DNA of 64,000 nt from Methylobacterium sp. J-048. Lineage in GTDB: Bacteria; Pseudomonadota; Alphaproteobacteria; Rhizobiales; Beijerinckiaceae. Positions 24,976 to 33,709 of the stretch are shown in pieces (within the stretch, counting starts at the first letter, position 1; each line of letters starts with the position of its first letter). The notes under the pieces were generated by a model, which did not search any database, had not been told where the DNA came from, and saw nothing but the letters and a program-made list of their open reading frames with translations. The DNA lies in contig NZ_JAKSYL010000294.1 of assembly GCF_022829515.1 (NCBI RefSeq), positions 34,377-98,376 of the forward strand. The letters run 5' to 3'. The position numbers were made by a program, and so were the translations under genes.

Positions 24976-25678
24976 GATCCTGGCCGGGTTATTTCCGCAG
25001 GGCCATTCCGTCACGGTCCGCGACGGTCTCGTGACCGGGAGCGGCTCGTTCGGGCAAGGCAACCTTCTCGTCGTCGGGGTCGACGGCGACACGCCGCTCG
25101 GGGTCGACGGGGCGCTGATCCTGTCGCGCGCCGTGCTCGACGCGGTGCGGGCGGGCGACAAGGCGCCGATCCTGGTGGTGGTCGATTCCGACAGCCAGCG
25201 CATGAGCCGGCGCGACGAGCTTTTGGGGCTCAACGAGTATCTGGCCCATCTTGCCAAGGCGCTGCTGCTCGCCGACCGCTCCGCCCACCCGACCATCGGT
25301 CTGATCTACGGCCACTCGGCCGCCGGCGCCTTCATCGCCACCGCGCTGGCGACCCGGATCCTGGCGGCGCTGCCCGGCGCCAACCCGAGCGTGATGGACC
25401 TGCCCTCGGTGGCGAAGGTGACCAAGCTGCCGCTCGACACGCTACGAGAGATGGCGAAATCGACCCCGGTCTTCGCTCCCGGCCTCGACAACATGGTGGC
25501 GACCGGCGCGGTCCACGTCGTGCTCGATCCAGGCCAGCCGCTCGACGGCCAGATCCGCGACCTGATCGCCAACCTGCAGCCCGGCGACGACCGGGATCGC
25601 CTCGGCGAAGAGCGCGGCGGCCGGCCGGTGGCGCGGGGGATCAGCGCGGCGGTGATCGCGCAGGCCGGGCGCGGGTAG
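24962..25678 (+). CDS. mdcE: Malonate decarboxylase, gamma subunit
   Basis: A 238-residue partner of MdcD. GSFGQGNLLVVGVDGDTPLG, LVVVDSDSQRMSRRDELLGL, IGLIYGHSAAGAFIATALAT and the MDLPSVAKVTKLPLDTL block match MdcE. The start at 24962 overlaps mdcD. Genes for the cofactor-loading enzymes (mdcB, mdcG) and the malonyl loading enzyme (mdcH), which usually follow, are absent; a degraded insertion sequence begins 327 bases downstream. Confidence 0.92.
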   Translation: MTLAEILAGLFPQGHSVTVRDGLVTGSGSFGQGNLLVVGVDGDTPLGVDGALILSRAVLDAVRAGDKAPILVVVDSDSQRMSRRDELLGLNEYLAHLAKALLLADRSAHPTIGLIYGHSAAGAFIATALATRILAALPGANPSVMDLPSVAKVTKLPLDTLREMAKSTPVFAPGLDNMVATGAVHVVLDPGQPLDGQIRDLIANLQPGDDRDRLGEERGGRPVARGISAAVIAQAGRG

Positions 25679-26005
25679 GGCCCACACCGAAAACCGTCAT
25701 CGCGAGCGGAGGGAAGCAACCCATGTGTAGACGGCCCCGTTCTCGCAAGGGGTGGTGAGGGATTTCTCGGGCGTTCGCTTGCCTCCCTGTGTCCGGCCTT
25801 TGGGTGCAGCACGGCTGCTGGCGAAGCTGGGGTCCACGGCGGGCGATCCAAACAGAGAGACGACCTGAAGGTCGGCCACTGGGTTGCACGGTTTATCGCC
25901 TGCCTCGGATCGAACGATCCCGGTTCCTCATCTTCTGCTTGCAAGCGCTTCAAGCGGCGCCGGCCCGGTCGGGGGCGCCGCGTGACGGGTGGGCGGTTCG
26001 CCGCC
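25679..26005. other. Gap between mdcE and the IS110-type remnant with half of a palindromic repeat
   Basis: No credible gene. Near its left end GTCATCGCGAGCGGAGGGAA (25697-25716) resembles one arm of the common GTCATTGCGAGCG...GAAGCAA repeat; the other orientation appears on the far side of the transposase at 27231-27255 (TTGCTTCGCTGCGCTCGCAA). The insertion may have landed in or beside such a repeat. Confidence 0.45.
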
Positions 26006-27158
26006 TCAGGCGGCGGCCTGCATCGGGATCAGCCCGGACAGGCCCGGTTGGCGGTAGCTCTCGCCCCGGGCCATCAGCACCCAGGCGATGCGGGCGATCT
26101 TGTTGGCCATGGCGACCGCCACGCGCTTGGGCGACTTGCGCGCCAGCAGGTCGCGTACCCAGCTCTCCAGTCGGGAGGCGACCGCTTCGGCCGCTGCCTC
26201 GCCTGGCTCACTCCTGGCCGACGCCCCCTTGGCCGGCATCTTGCCGCGAACCCGCCAGACGATCGCGGTCGCCCCGACCACGAGCAGGCTGCGCAGCATT
26301 GGATCCCCCGCCCGGGTGATGCATCCGAGCCGCTGCCGGCCCGCCGTGGAGTGGTCCTTGGGCGTCAGCCCCAGCCAGGCGGCGTAGTCCCGCATCGAGG
26401 CGAAGCGGTGCGGATCGGGCGTCTTCATCGCCAGCAACGCGGCGATCCGCGGCCCCACCCCGGGGATCGCCTGCAGCCGGACCGCGGTCGGGTTGGCCGC
26501 CGACCACGCCCGCATCCGCGCATCGATCGCCGCGATCCGCGCGCGCAGGGCCGCGTATTCCTCTTCGATCTCGGCAAACAGCGTCCGCGCCAGATCCGGG
26601 ATGTCGGCGTGCGCCAGCTGCCGCAGCAGCGGCCCGATCGCCGCCGCCCCCTTGGGCGCCACGATTGGGCGCCACGATCCCGTACGCGCCCGCATGCCCG
26701 CGGACCGTGTTGGCCAGCTGCACCCGCTGGCGCACCCGACGCACCCGCTGGCCCGCCAGCATCAGCGCCGCCTGCTCCTCGGTCGACTTCACCGGAACGA
26801 ACCGCATCGTCGGCCGGCTCGCCGCCTCGCACAACGCCGCGGCGTCGGCGGCGTCGTTCTTGCCCCGGCTCACGTACGGCTTGGCCAGCTGCGGCGCGAT
26901 CAGGCGCACATCATGGCCCAGCGTCGTGAGTTCACGCCCCCAGTGATGCAAGGCCCCGCAGGCCTCCAGCGCCACCGGCGTCGGCGGCAGCTACGCAAAG
27001 AAACCCAACAGCTGATCGCGCTTGAGTTGCCGCCGCCGCACGACCCGCTCGCGCGCATCGACCCCGTGCACCTGAAACAAACGCTTCGACGTATCCAGAC
27101 CGATGCGGATCGGATGCTCCGTGGACGGCTCCTGCTGATGCGTGCTCGACACCCTCAT
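26006..27158 (-). pseudogene. IS110-family transposase, inactivated by a stop codon and a frameshift
   Basis: Reading from MRVSSTHQQEP at 27158, the DEDD domain is visible (IRIGLDTSKRLFQVHGVD; ALEACG; RGKNDAADAAALCEAA). The C-terminal Tnp_20 domain (LQAIPGVGPRIAALLAMK, MRDYAAWLGLTPKDHSTAG) runs to 26006. Two lesions break it. An in-frame TAG at 26991-26993 sits where a residue between FFA and LPPTPVALEACG is expected. A perfect 13-base tandem duplication at 26653-26678 then shifts the frame; removing one copy restores GIVAPKGAAAIGPLLRQL. The element is therefore dead in cis. IS110 elements lack terminal inverted repeats, so exact ends cannot be set; they probably lie near 25990 and 27200. Confidence 0.9.
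26653..26678. repeat. 13-bp tandem duplication breaking the transposase frame
   Basis: TGGGCGCCACGAT occurs twice with no gap (26653-26665, 26666-26678). The extra 13 bases equal four codons plus one base, which explains the frame change between the two halves of the transposase. Confidence 0.95.
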
Positions 27159-27423
27159 CATGGCACACCGTCCCGGGCAGGGGCCGTCCACACCAACAGG
27201 GAAGGGCGACATTCGGGGATCGCGCGCTGCACTGTGTTGCTTCGCTGCGCTCGCAATGACGATCGGCGATGATTGACCTGAACCGACTTATCCTCGCGAA
27301 CAATCGGCGCAAGAAGGCGCCGAGGGGCGAAATTCTGAATCCCGCAACATTTTCACCGCCCACCCGGTGACCCCTCCGGCAAATGATGCTTAGGCGGATC
27401 ATCCCGAGCCGCCGGAGGTGCCG

Positions 27424-27762
27424 ATGAAGCAGATCGAGGCCATCATTGCGTGGACGCCCGCCCGCTGGGCGGAGCTGAAACCCGAGACGGCCGGGCAGAT
27501 CGTCGTGTTGCCGGCGCCCGACGAGGCCGGCGCGGCGAAGCGCTACGTGATGCGCGCGGGCGCGAGTTCCTCCGCGCTGGCGGCCCTGTCGGAGGAGGCG
27601 CGCGTCGCCCGGCTATTCATCGACTTCCAGACGATCGTGGTCCGCGACGGCCTCGACCCGCAGATTGTCCACCGCGCCTTCCTGGCGATCGACGAGTACC
27701 GGTTCCGGATCGCGCCGGATACCGAGGGCGCCGCGTTCGAGGACCCGCCGGAGGAGGATTAG
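27424..27762 (+). CDS. Hypothetical protein, 112 residues
   Basis: A small soluble protein starting MKQIEAIIAWTPARWAELKP at 27424, with GGAGG just upstream. The C-terminus is acidic (AFEDPPEED). IDFQTIVVRDGLDPQIVHRA and FLAIDEYRFRI suggest a compact alpha/beta fold. No signal peptide, membrane segment or known motif is evident. Codon use matches the chromosome, so it is probably real. It lies between the dead insertion sequence and a palindromic repeat, without an operon partner. Confidence 0.55.
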   Translation: MKQIEAIIAWTPARWAELKPETAGQIVVLPAPDEAGAAKRYVMRAGASSSALAALSEEARVARLFIDFQTIVVRDGLDPQIVHRAFLAIDEYRFRIAPDTEGAAFEDPPEED

Positions 27763-27828
27763 GGTTTTGGGCCGGGTGGAACTGCCGCGCACGCGCCGTT
27801 GACGTTGGAGAGCGTCGCCATCGTCGTC

Positions 27829-28005
27829 GCGCCCTTTCCCGGGTGCATGCGGCATCAGCGGAATGCGCCCGGGACCCAGCGCGACAAGACGCGCAGCGTC
27901 CGCCTGCAACCGAGGCGCTTCCGGATCATGCCGCCTCGCGGCGCCTCGCCTGCTGGGTCCCGGATCGCCTTCCGCTGACGTTCCGGGTGCCGGGAAAAGG
28001 GGCGC
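27829..28005. repeat. Dispersed palindromic repeat, family 3, copy A
   Basis: Left arm CGCCCTTTCCCGGG ... GCGCCCGGGACCCAGC; right arm GCTGGGTCCCGG ... CCGGGAAAAGGGGCG. The segment TTCCGCTGACGTTCCGGGTG in the right arm is nearly repeated in copy B at 47950-47970. Together these form a nested inverted repeat of about 177 bases in a 394-base gap without genes. Confidence 0.82.
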
Positions 28006-28156
28006 CTTGTCCTGGTGTGCGACCGCGGCGTCACCAGACGCGTTCCGCCGCCGGTCCAGCCGCCCTGCGCTCGCGCAAGCGTGAGAATAACGAATACACA
28101 TCCGCCGAGCACCGCCCTATCTCCCGGTTGTGTCCTGACACCGCCGGAGGCCGGCC

Positions 28157-29062
28157 ATGCCCGTATCCCGTCGTGCCGTCCTAGCGGCCTCCGCCCTCGC
28201 GCCGCTTGCCGCGCGATCGTCCTGGGCCGCCGAGCCGTTGATCCGCCGGCCGATCCCGTCCAGCGGCGAGATGCTGCCGGCGATCGGGATCGGCACATCG
28301 CGGCGCTACGAGGTCGAGCCCAATCCCGAGACGGTGGCGCCGCTCAATGCGGCGGTGCAGAGCTTCGTGTCGCTCGGCGGTTCGGTGATCGACACGGCGC
28401 CGAGCTACGGCACCGCCGAGGATGTGCTGGGCCTGATCCTGGCCGAGCCCGGCTTGCGCCAAAAAATCTTTCTCGCCAGCAAGGTCGACACCCAGGGCCG
28501 CGACGCGACGCTCGCCGAGTTCGAGCGGTCGCTGAAGCGGATGAAGGTCGAGAGCCTCGATCTCGTGGCGGTCCACAACCTGATCGACGTGGATGCGAAT
28601 CTCGCCGTGCTGCGCGACCTGAAGGGGACCAAGCGGATTCGCTATGTCGGCGTCACGGTCTGGCGGGACGGCCAGCTCGACGCCCTCGAGGCCGTGATGA
28701 AGCGCGAAAAGCTCGACTTCATCCAGGTGAATTACGCCATCGACAACCGCGCCGCGGCCGAGCGCGTGCTGCCGCTCGCCGCCGAGACGGGCGTGGCGGT
28801 GATGACCAACGTACCCTTCGGCCGCGACCGCCTGTTCAAGGCGGTGCAGGGCAAGGATCTTCCATCGGTGGCGAAGGATCTCGGCTGCACCAGCTGGCCG
28901 CAATTCTTCTTGAAATACGTACTCGGCCATCCGGCCGTGACCTGCCCGATCCCCGGCATGGCCAAGGTGGCCTATGTCGAGGACAACCTCGCCGCCGCCC
29001 GGGGCCCACTCCCCGATGCGGCCCAGCGCAAGCAGATGGAGACCTTCATCGATGCGGTCTGA
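28157..29062 (+). CDS. Exported aldo/keto reductase-family protein
   Basis: A 301-residue (beta/alpha)8 NAD(P)H oxidoreductase-family protein. The N-terminus MPVSRRAVLAASALAPLAA has a twin-arginine-like pair and hydrophobic core, ending WAAEP. GIGTSRRYEV, SVIDTAPSYGTAEDVLG (catalytic Asp and Tyr), FLASKVDTQGR (catalytic Lys), DLVAVHNLIDV (His) and ANVPFGR-like TNVPFGRDRLF follow the family order, so the tetrad looks intact. Export of a dinucleotide-dependent enzyme is unusual and would need Tat export with cofactor bound. It overlaps the next gene by 11 bases; that product is also exported. Confidence 0.85.
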   Translation: MPVSRRAVLAASALAPLAARSSWAAEPLIRRPIPSSGEMLPAIGIGTSRRYEVEPNPETVAPLNAAVQSFVSLGGSVIDTAPSYGTAEDVLGLILAEPGLRQKIFLASKVDTQGRDATLAEFERSLKRMKVESLDLVAVHNLIDVDANLAVLRDLKGTKRIRYVGVTVWRDGQLDALEAVMKREKLDFIQVNYAIDNRAAAERVLPLAAETGVAVMTNVPFGRDRLFKAVQGKDLPSVAKDLGCTSWPQFFLKYVLGHPAVTCPIPGMAKVAYVEDNLAAARGPLPDAAQRKQMETFIDAV

Positions 29063-29795
29063 TCGCACCACGCGGCGCGCTGCGCTCGCCCTCGCCGCCG
29101 GTTTCTCCGTCGCGGCGGCCCTTCCGGCGCTGGCCCAGGACAGTCCCAAAAAGATCCGGATCGGGGTGATCGGGGCCGGCAATATCGGCGGCACGATCGG
29201 GACCCTCTGGGTCAAGGACGGCCACGAGGTGATGTTCGCCTCGCGCCATCCCGAGACCCTGGCGCCGATGATCGCGGAGCTGGGCCCCAAGGCCAAGGCC
29301 GGGACACCCGAGGAGGCGATCACGTTCGGCGACGCGGTGTTCGTTGCGGTGCCCTACAAGGCCTATCCCGATCTCGCGAAGGACTTGGCGGCGTCGCTTG
29401 CCGGCAAGGTCGTGCTCGATGCCGGCAACGCCACGCAGAAGCGCGACGGCGCGCTCTACGACGAGGTCCAGGCGAACGGCATCGGGACGACCTCGGCCAA
29501 GTATTTCCCGGGCGCGAAGCTTGTGCGGGCCTTCAATGCGGCCAACTACAAGGTCTTCGCCAAGGCCGGCGCCGATGGCGGCAAGGACCGGCCGGGCGGC
29601 CGGATGGCGATCCCGATCGCCGGCGACGATCCCGCGGCGCTGAAGGTCGCCGAAGGCCTGGTCCGCGACGCCGGGTTCGACCCGGTGGTGGTCGGCCCGC
29701 TCAAGGATGCCGACAAGTTCGCCATGGGGTCGTCCGGCTTCGGCCACGAGGCGACCGCGCCGGAGCTGCGCGAGAAGCTCGGACTGGGGAAGTGA
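29052..29795 (+). CDS. Exported NADPH-dependent F420 reductase-like protein
   Basis: A 247-residue protein. The N-terminus MRSDRTTRRAALALAAGF has paired arginines and a hydrophobic stretch ending ALPALAQ, a signal peptide with likely AQD cleavage. A Rossmann domain follows directly: KIRIGVIGAGNIGGTIGTLW, MFASRHPE, FGDAVFVAVPYKAYPDL, VVLDAGNATQKRDG. This matches the F420-oxidoreductase/NADP-binding family. Despite the family name, proteins like this occur in bacteria without F420, so the substrate is unknown. The start at 29052 lies inside the aldo/keto reductase gene, giving coupled expression of two exported oxidoreductases. Confidence 0.8.
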   Translation: MRSDRTTRRAALALAAGFSVAAALPALAQDSPKKIRIGVIGAGNIGGTIGTLWVKDGHEVMFASRHPETLAPMIAELGPKAKAGTPEEAITFGDAVFVAVPYKAYPDLAKDLAASLAGKVVLDAGNATQKRDGALYDEVQANGIGTTSAKYFPGAKLVRAFNAANYKVFAKAGADGGKDRPGGRMAIPIAGDDPAALKVAEGLVRDAGFDPVVVGPLKDADKFAMGSSGFGHEATAPELREKLGLGK

Positions 29796-29814
29796 CGGGC
29801 GCGGCCGTGCCGCT

Positions 29815-29992
29815 TCTCCCTCCCCCCTGTGCGGGGGAGAGTACCCTGCGCGGCAGGGGGGGAGAGGGGCAGCGCGACGATTCAGGTTATGACACCGATC
29901 GCGACCGTTACGGCTCCGTCGCTCCCCTCTCCCGACCCCTGCTGACGCAGGGGCCACCCTCCCCCGCAGAGGGGGGAGGGAAGAAGCGGGAT
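29815..29992. repeat. Dispersed palindromic repeat, family 2, inverted pair
   Basis: Left unit TCTCCCTCCCCCCTGTGCGG and following GGGGGAGAGTACCCTGCG; right unit GCTCCCCTCTCCCGACCCCT with CCCTCCCCCGCAGAGGGG. Each unit is a small hairpin and the two are inverted relative to each other. The same family recurs at 32719-32878 and starts again at 63775. Confidence 0.82.
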
Positions 29993-30004
29993 CGGCGCAG
30001 CCTC

Positions 30005-30352
30005 TTATTCGCAGACTTCGACGCGGCGGTAGGTGAACTCGCCGTCGCCGAGCCACTCTTTGCGGCGCTCGTAATGGCAGATCGGGCCACGGCGCTCGCG
30101 GACCACGACGGTCTCGGGCTCCTCGACCACCACGCGGCGCGGGCGGTACTCCGGCGGCGGGGGCGGCGGGGGCTGGTTCGCGCCGGCGATGAGAGCGCCG
30201 CCGACCATGCCGGCCGCGAGGCCGCCGAGGATCGCGCCGGTCTGGTCGCGGGCGGTGGCCGGGGCGACGGCCCCGAGCACCAGGGCTGCCGCGAGGGCTG
30301 CGGCCCCGGCGCGGATCGTCGTGAAGGAACCGTTCGTGGCCACGCGCAACAT
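30005..30352 (-). CDS. Exported glycine-zipper protein
   Basis: A 115-residue protein with signal peptide MLRVATNGSFTTIRAGAAAL...APATA. Then a glycine-zipper segment (GAILGGLAAGMVGGALIAGA) is followed by a polyproline run (seven Pro) and a hydrophilic C-terminus with two Cys (ICHYERRK, YRRVEVCE). It resembles small glycine-zipper outer-membrane or periplasmic proteins of Rhizobiales, for which no function is assigned. The start at 30352 gives the clean signal peptide. Confidence 0.72.
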   Translation of the reverse strand: MLRVATNGSFTTIRAGAAALAAALVLGAVAPATARDQTGAILGGLAAGMVGGALIAGANQPPPPPPPEYRPRRVVVEEPETVVVRERRGPICHYERRKEWLGDGEFTYRRVEVCE

Positions 30353-30429
30353 CTCCCGTTCGTGTTGAGGAGGATCCAACACCGGGACGATTAAAAATCT
30401 CCGAAGCCGGGCACTGCGAGCGCGCAGGT

Positions 30430-31101
30430 TCAGAGCAGCCCGTCGAGGGACCCGATCACGCCTGTGGGAGCGAGGTCGGCGTATTCGTCCGGCAGCCCCC
30501 GGCGGTTCACCCAGGCGGTGCGGAACCCGAACGCGTGGGCGCCGGCCACGTCCCAGCGGTTGGAGGAGCAGAACAGCACGTCCGCTTCCCCCACCGCGAG
30601 CCGGAGCAGCGCGATTCGGTAGGCGTCGGGATGGGTCTTGAACACCTGCGCGTCGTCCACCGAGAGCACGGCATCGAGATGGTCGGCGAGCCCCGCCGAG
30701 GCCACCGCCCGGTCGACCATCGCGGCGTTGCCGTTGGTCAGCACCGCCGTGCGCAGGCCGCGCTTGCACAAGGATGCCAGCACGCCCGGCACCTCCGGAT
30801 AGGCATCGAGGTCGCGGTAGGCGTCGAGGAGTCGTTCGCGCAATCCGGGATCCACGCTCGGATGGACCGCCAGGGCATAGTCGAGGGCGCGCACGGTGAG
30901 GTCCCAGAAGGCGGCGTAGCGGCCCATCAGCGACAGGGTCCAGCTGTATTCGAGCTGCTTGTTGCGCCAGACCTCGGAGAGGTGTTCGGCATCCGGCCCG
31001 ACCGCGTCGGCGTAACGCTGGACCGCGGCGTTCACGTCGAACAGCGTGCCGTAGGCATCGAACACAACGGCCTTCACGCCCGGGAGCAAGTCCTTGGTCA
31101 T
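30430..31101 (-). CDS. Haloacid dehalogenase, type II
   Basis: A 223-residue HAD-superfamily hydrolase of the (S)-2-haloacid dehalogenase type. Nucleophile Asp in VVFDAYGTLFDVNA, LTNGNAAMV (motif II Asn/Ser region), KTHPDAYRIAL (motif III Lys) and VLFCSSNRWDVAGAHAFGFR (motif IV, with the type-II SSNxWD pattern) are present. It would convert 2-haloalkanoates to 2-hydroxyacids. ATG at 31101 has GAGG seven bases upstream. It is 80 bases downstream of murJ on the same strand. Confidence 0.9.
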   Translation of the reverse strand: MTKDLLPGVKAVVFDAYGTLFDVNAAVQRYADAVGPDAEHLSEVWRNKQLEYSWTLSLMGRYAAFWDLTVRALDYALAVHPSVDPGLRERLLDAYRDLDAYPEVPGVLASLCKRGLRTAVLTNGNAAMVDRAVASAGLADHLDAVLSVDDAQVFKTHPDAYRIALLRLAVGEADVLFCSSNRWDVAGAHAFGFRTAWVNRRGLPDEYADLAPTGVIGSLDGLL

Positions 31102-31180
31102 GGCATTCCTCAATGGCGCTCAGGGACGATCTGGGACTCGCAGGCGCGGCGGCGAGTCCGGCTCGATGGGACGGTGTTTC

Positions 31181-32707
31181 TCAGGCGCGGCGCAGGCGCA
31201 GGCCGAACAGGTGCAGCAGGCCAGCCAGCAGGCCGCCATAGATGGCCGCTCCGGCGAGGCCCAGCACCGCCAGGACGGCGATCTCGCGCCCGTGCGACAG
31301 GGCCGGCACCAGCGCCTCGGCGAGCCCCTGGCCGTAGACGGCCACGCCCGCCAGCGCGAGGCAGGCGAGACCGACGCCCAGAACCGTGAGGCCGAGGGTG
31401 CGGCCCGGGGCCGTCCAGCCGCGGCGCTTGGCCAGGACGACGAGGATCAGCAGGTTCACCCACTGGCTGACCGCCGTCGCCAGCGCCAGCCCGGTGACGC
31501 CGTAGGGCCCGGTGAGCCAGAGCTTCAGCGCGACGTTGACGAGGATCGCCGTCAGCGACGCCCAGAGCGGGGTCTTGGTGTCCTGTCGGGCGTAGAAGCT
31601 CGCCACCGCGCTGCGCACCAGCACCACGGCCGGCAAGGCGAGCCCGTAGGCGGCCAGAACCGAGGCGGCCCTGGACGCGTCCTCGGCGCTGAAGGCGCCG
31701 CGCTGGAACAGAGCCGCCATGATCAGGCCCGGGATGGTCAGGAACGCCACCGTGAACGGCGCCGACAGGGCCAGGGAGAACCCCGCCGCCCGGTTCTGCG
31801 CCGCGTGCGCGCCGGCGACGTCGCCGGCCGCGATCCGCCGGCTCATCTCCGGCAGGAGCACGGTGCCGGCCGCGATCGCGATCACCCCGAACGGCAGCTG
31901 GTAGAGCCGGTCGGCGTAGTACAGGGCCGAGACCGCACCGGTCGGCAGCCAGCTGGCGATGATCGTGTCGGCGAAGGCCGCGATCTGGAACCCGGCCGAC
32001 CCGATCACCGCGGGTCCGAGCACCACGAAGAACCGCTTCAGCGCCGGGTCGGAGCGTGGCACGGCGAGGTCGGGCATCACCCGGGCGCGGCGGCAGCCCC
32101 ACCACAGCAGGCCGAATTGCAGCACGCCCGAGACCGCCACGCCCCAGGCGGCCGCATAGGCGGCGTTGGGGAACAGGAAGCTCACCGACAGGGCCGCCAG
32201 CATGGCGAGGTTGAGCAGCACCGGGGCGCCTGCCGCCACGGCGAAGTGCCGGTGGGCGTTGAGGATGCCCGACAGCAGCGTCACCAGGGTCATGAACAGC
32301 AGGTACGGGAAGGTGATGCGGGTCAGCGCCACCGCCAGCTGGAAGCGCTCGCCGTCCTCGGCGAAGCCCGGGGCCAGGGCATGCACCACCCAGGGCATCG
32401 CCGGCAGGGCGAGGTTCAGCAGCACCAGCTGCACGATCAGCATCAGGGTGAAGACGCGGTCGGCGAAGTGATGCGCCTCGCCGGAGCTGCCCGACTCGGC
32501 GAGCCCGGCATAGGCCGGCACGAAGGCGGTGTTGAACGCGCCCTCGCCGAAGATCGCGCGGAAATGGTTCGGCAACCGGAACGCGACCACGAAGGCGTCG
32601 GCCATCGGCCCCGCCCCCATCACGGCGGCCATCACCACGTCCCGGGCGAAGCCGGTCACGCGCGAGACCAGGGTCCAGCCGCCCACCGAGAGGATGGAGC
32701 GGATCAT
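31181..32707 (-). CDS. murJ: Lipid II flippase MurJ
   Basis: A 508-residue inner-membrane protein of the MVF superfamily that flips lipid II for peptidoglycan assembly. The N-terminus MIRSILSVGGWTLVSRVTGF, then RDVVMAAVMGAGPMADAFVV, RLPNHFRAIFGEGAFNTAF and FAFVP-like AFVPAYAGL, is diagnostic. About 14 hydrophobic segments follow, including FYARQDTKTPLWASL in the central region. ATG 32707 is preferred; an upstream TTG is possible. Confidence 0.95.
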   Translation of the reverse strand: MIRSILSVGGWTLVSRVTGFARDVVMAAVMGAGPMADAFVVAFRLPNHFRAIFGEGAFNTAFVPAYAGLAESGSSGEAHHFADRVFTLMLIVQLVLLNLALPAMPWVVHALAPGFAEDGERFQLAVALTRITFPYLLFMTLVTLLSGILNAHRHFAVAAGAPVLLNLAMLAALSVSFLFPNAAYAAAWGVAVSGVLQFGLLWWGCRRARVMPDLAVPRSDPALKRFFVVLGPAVIGSAGFQIAAFADTIIASWLPTGAVSALYYADRLYQLPFGVIAIAAGTVLLPEMSRRIAAGDVAGAHAAQNRAAGFSLALSAPFTVAFLTIPGLIMAALFQRGAFSAEDASRAASVLAAYGLALPAVVLVRSAVASFYARQDTKTPLWASLTAILVNVALKLWLTGPYGVTGLALATAVSQWVNLLILVVLAKRRGWTAPGRTLGLTVLGVGLACLALAGVAVYGQGLAEALVPALSHGREIAVLAVLGLAGAAIYGGLLAGLLHLFGLRLRRA

Positions 32708-32718
32708 CGGAGGCAAAC

Positions 32719-32878
32719 CTCCCTCCCCCCTTTGCGGGGGAGGGTGACCACGTATTGCCTCGCGAAGACCGCGACGGGCCCCCTCTCCCGTGCGGGAGAG
32801 GGTTGGGGTGAGGGACCAGGACTTTCCGGAGAGGTCGCACCCCTCACCCTGTCCCTCCCCCGCACGGGAGAGGGGACC
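32719..32878. repeat. Dispersed palindromic repeat, family 2, three units
   Basis: Three hairpin units between murJ and sod: CCCTCCCCCCTTTGCGGGGG (32721), CCCTCTCCCGTGCGGGAGAG (32781) and an inverted CCCTCCCCCGCACGGGAGAG (32854). Flanks GGTTGGGGTGAGGG and CCCCTCACCCTGTCC also pair. No gene is visible in the 382-base gap, which must also hold the murJ promoter. Confidence 0.85.
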
Positions 32879-33089
32879 CGTGCTTCGTCCGGCAATGTCT
32901 GAATCGGGTTTCCCGCAAAGCAGGAAGAGGGCGATGAGAGAGTCGTCGCGTTGGAAAGATGGGAAGGAATGGCCGGACCCTTCTGCACCGGGTCATCCGG
33001 CAACGGGCGCATCAAGAGCCGGTTTCGGCCGCTACCTCAAGGGCGTCGCAGACACGATCGGTCCGCGACGCCGGCTCATGGATACCGGA

Positions 33090-33689
33090 TCAGGCGGTCG
33101 CTTCGCCGTGCAGCTTCTCGACGTACTCCCAGTTCACCAGGTTCTCGATGAACGCCTTGAGGTAGTCGGGGCGGCGGTTGCGGTAATCGATGTAGTAGGA
33201 GTGCTCCCACACGTCGACGCCCAGGATCGGCTTGGCGCCGTGGACCAGCGGGTTCTCGCCGTTGGGGGTCTTCAGGATCGCGAGCTTGCCGTCCTTGACG
33301 GCGAGCCAGGCCCAGCCCGAGCCGAACTGGCTGACGCCCGCCTGGATGAAGTCCGCCTTGAACTTCTCGGCCCCGCCCAAATCCTCGTCGATCTTCTTGG
33401 CGATCGCGCCGGGAATCGCGCCGCCGCCGTTGGGCTTCATCCAGTTCCAGAAATGGAGATGGTTGAAGTGCTGGCCGGCATTGTTGAAGAGCGGCTGATT
33501 CGTGTTGTAGGCGGCCTTGACGATCTCCTCGACGCTCTTGCCCTGGAGATCCGTGCCTTCGAGCAGCTTGTTGCCGGTATCGACATAGGCCTTGTGGTGC
33601 TTGTCGTGGTGGAACTCGAGGGTTTCCTTCGACATGTACGGCCCGAGCGCATCGTAGGCGTAGGGCAGTTCCGGCAGCGTGAACGTCAT
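33090..33689 (-). CDS. sodB: Superoxide dismutase, Fe/Mn family
   Basis: A 199-residue cytosolic enzyme dismutating superoxide. Metal ligands: His in LEFHHDKHHKAYVD, His in AGQHFNHLHFWNW, and Asp/His in GVDVWEHSYYIDY. The Gln in NNAGQ and GGG after MKPN are more like iron enzymes, while SGWAWLAV fits either, so metal use is uncertain and the enzyme may be cambialistic. Start MTFTLPELPYAYDAL at 33689 is the family start; the upstream extension is spurious. Confidence 0.94.
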   Translation of the reverse strand: MTFTLPELPYAYDALGPYMSKETLEFHHDKHHKAYVDTGNKLLEGTDLQGKSVEEIVKAAYNTNQPLFNNAGQHFNHLHFWNWMKPNGGGAIPGAIAKKIDEDLGGAEKFKADFIQAGVSQFGSGWAWLAVKDGKLAILKTPNGENPLVHGAKPILGVDVWEHSYYIDYRNRRPDYLKAFIENLVNWEYVEKLHGEATA

Positions 33690-33709
33690 TGGGTCTGTCT
33701 CCGCTTGGA

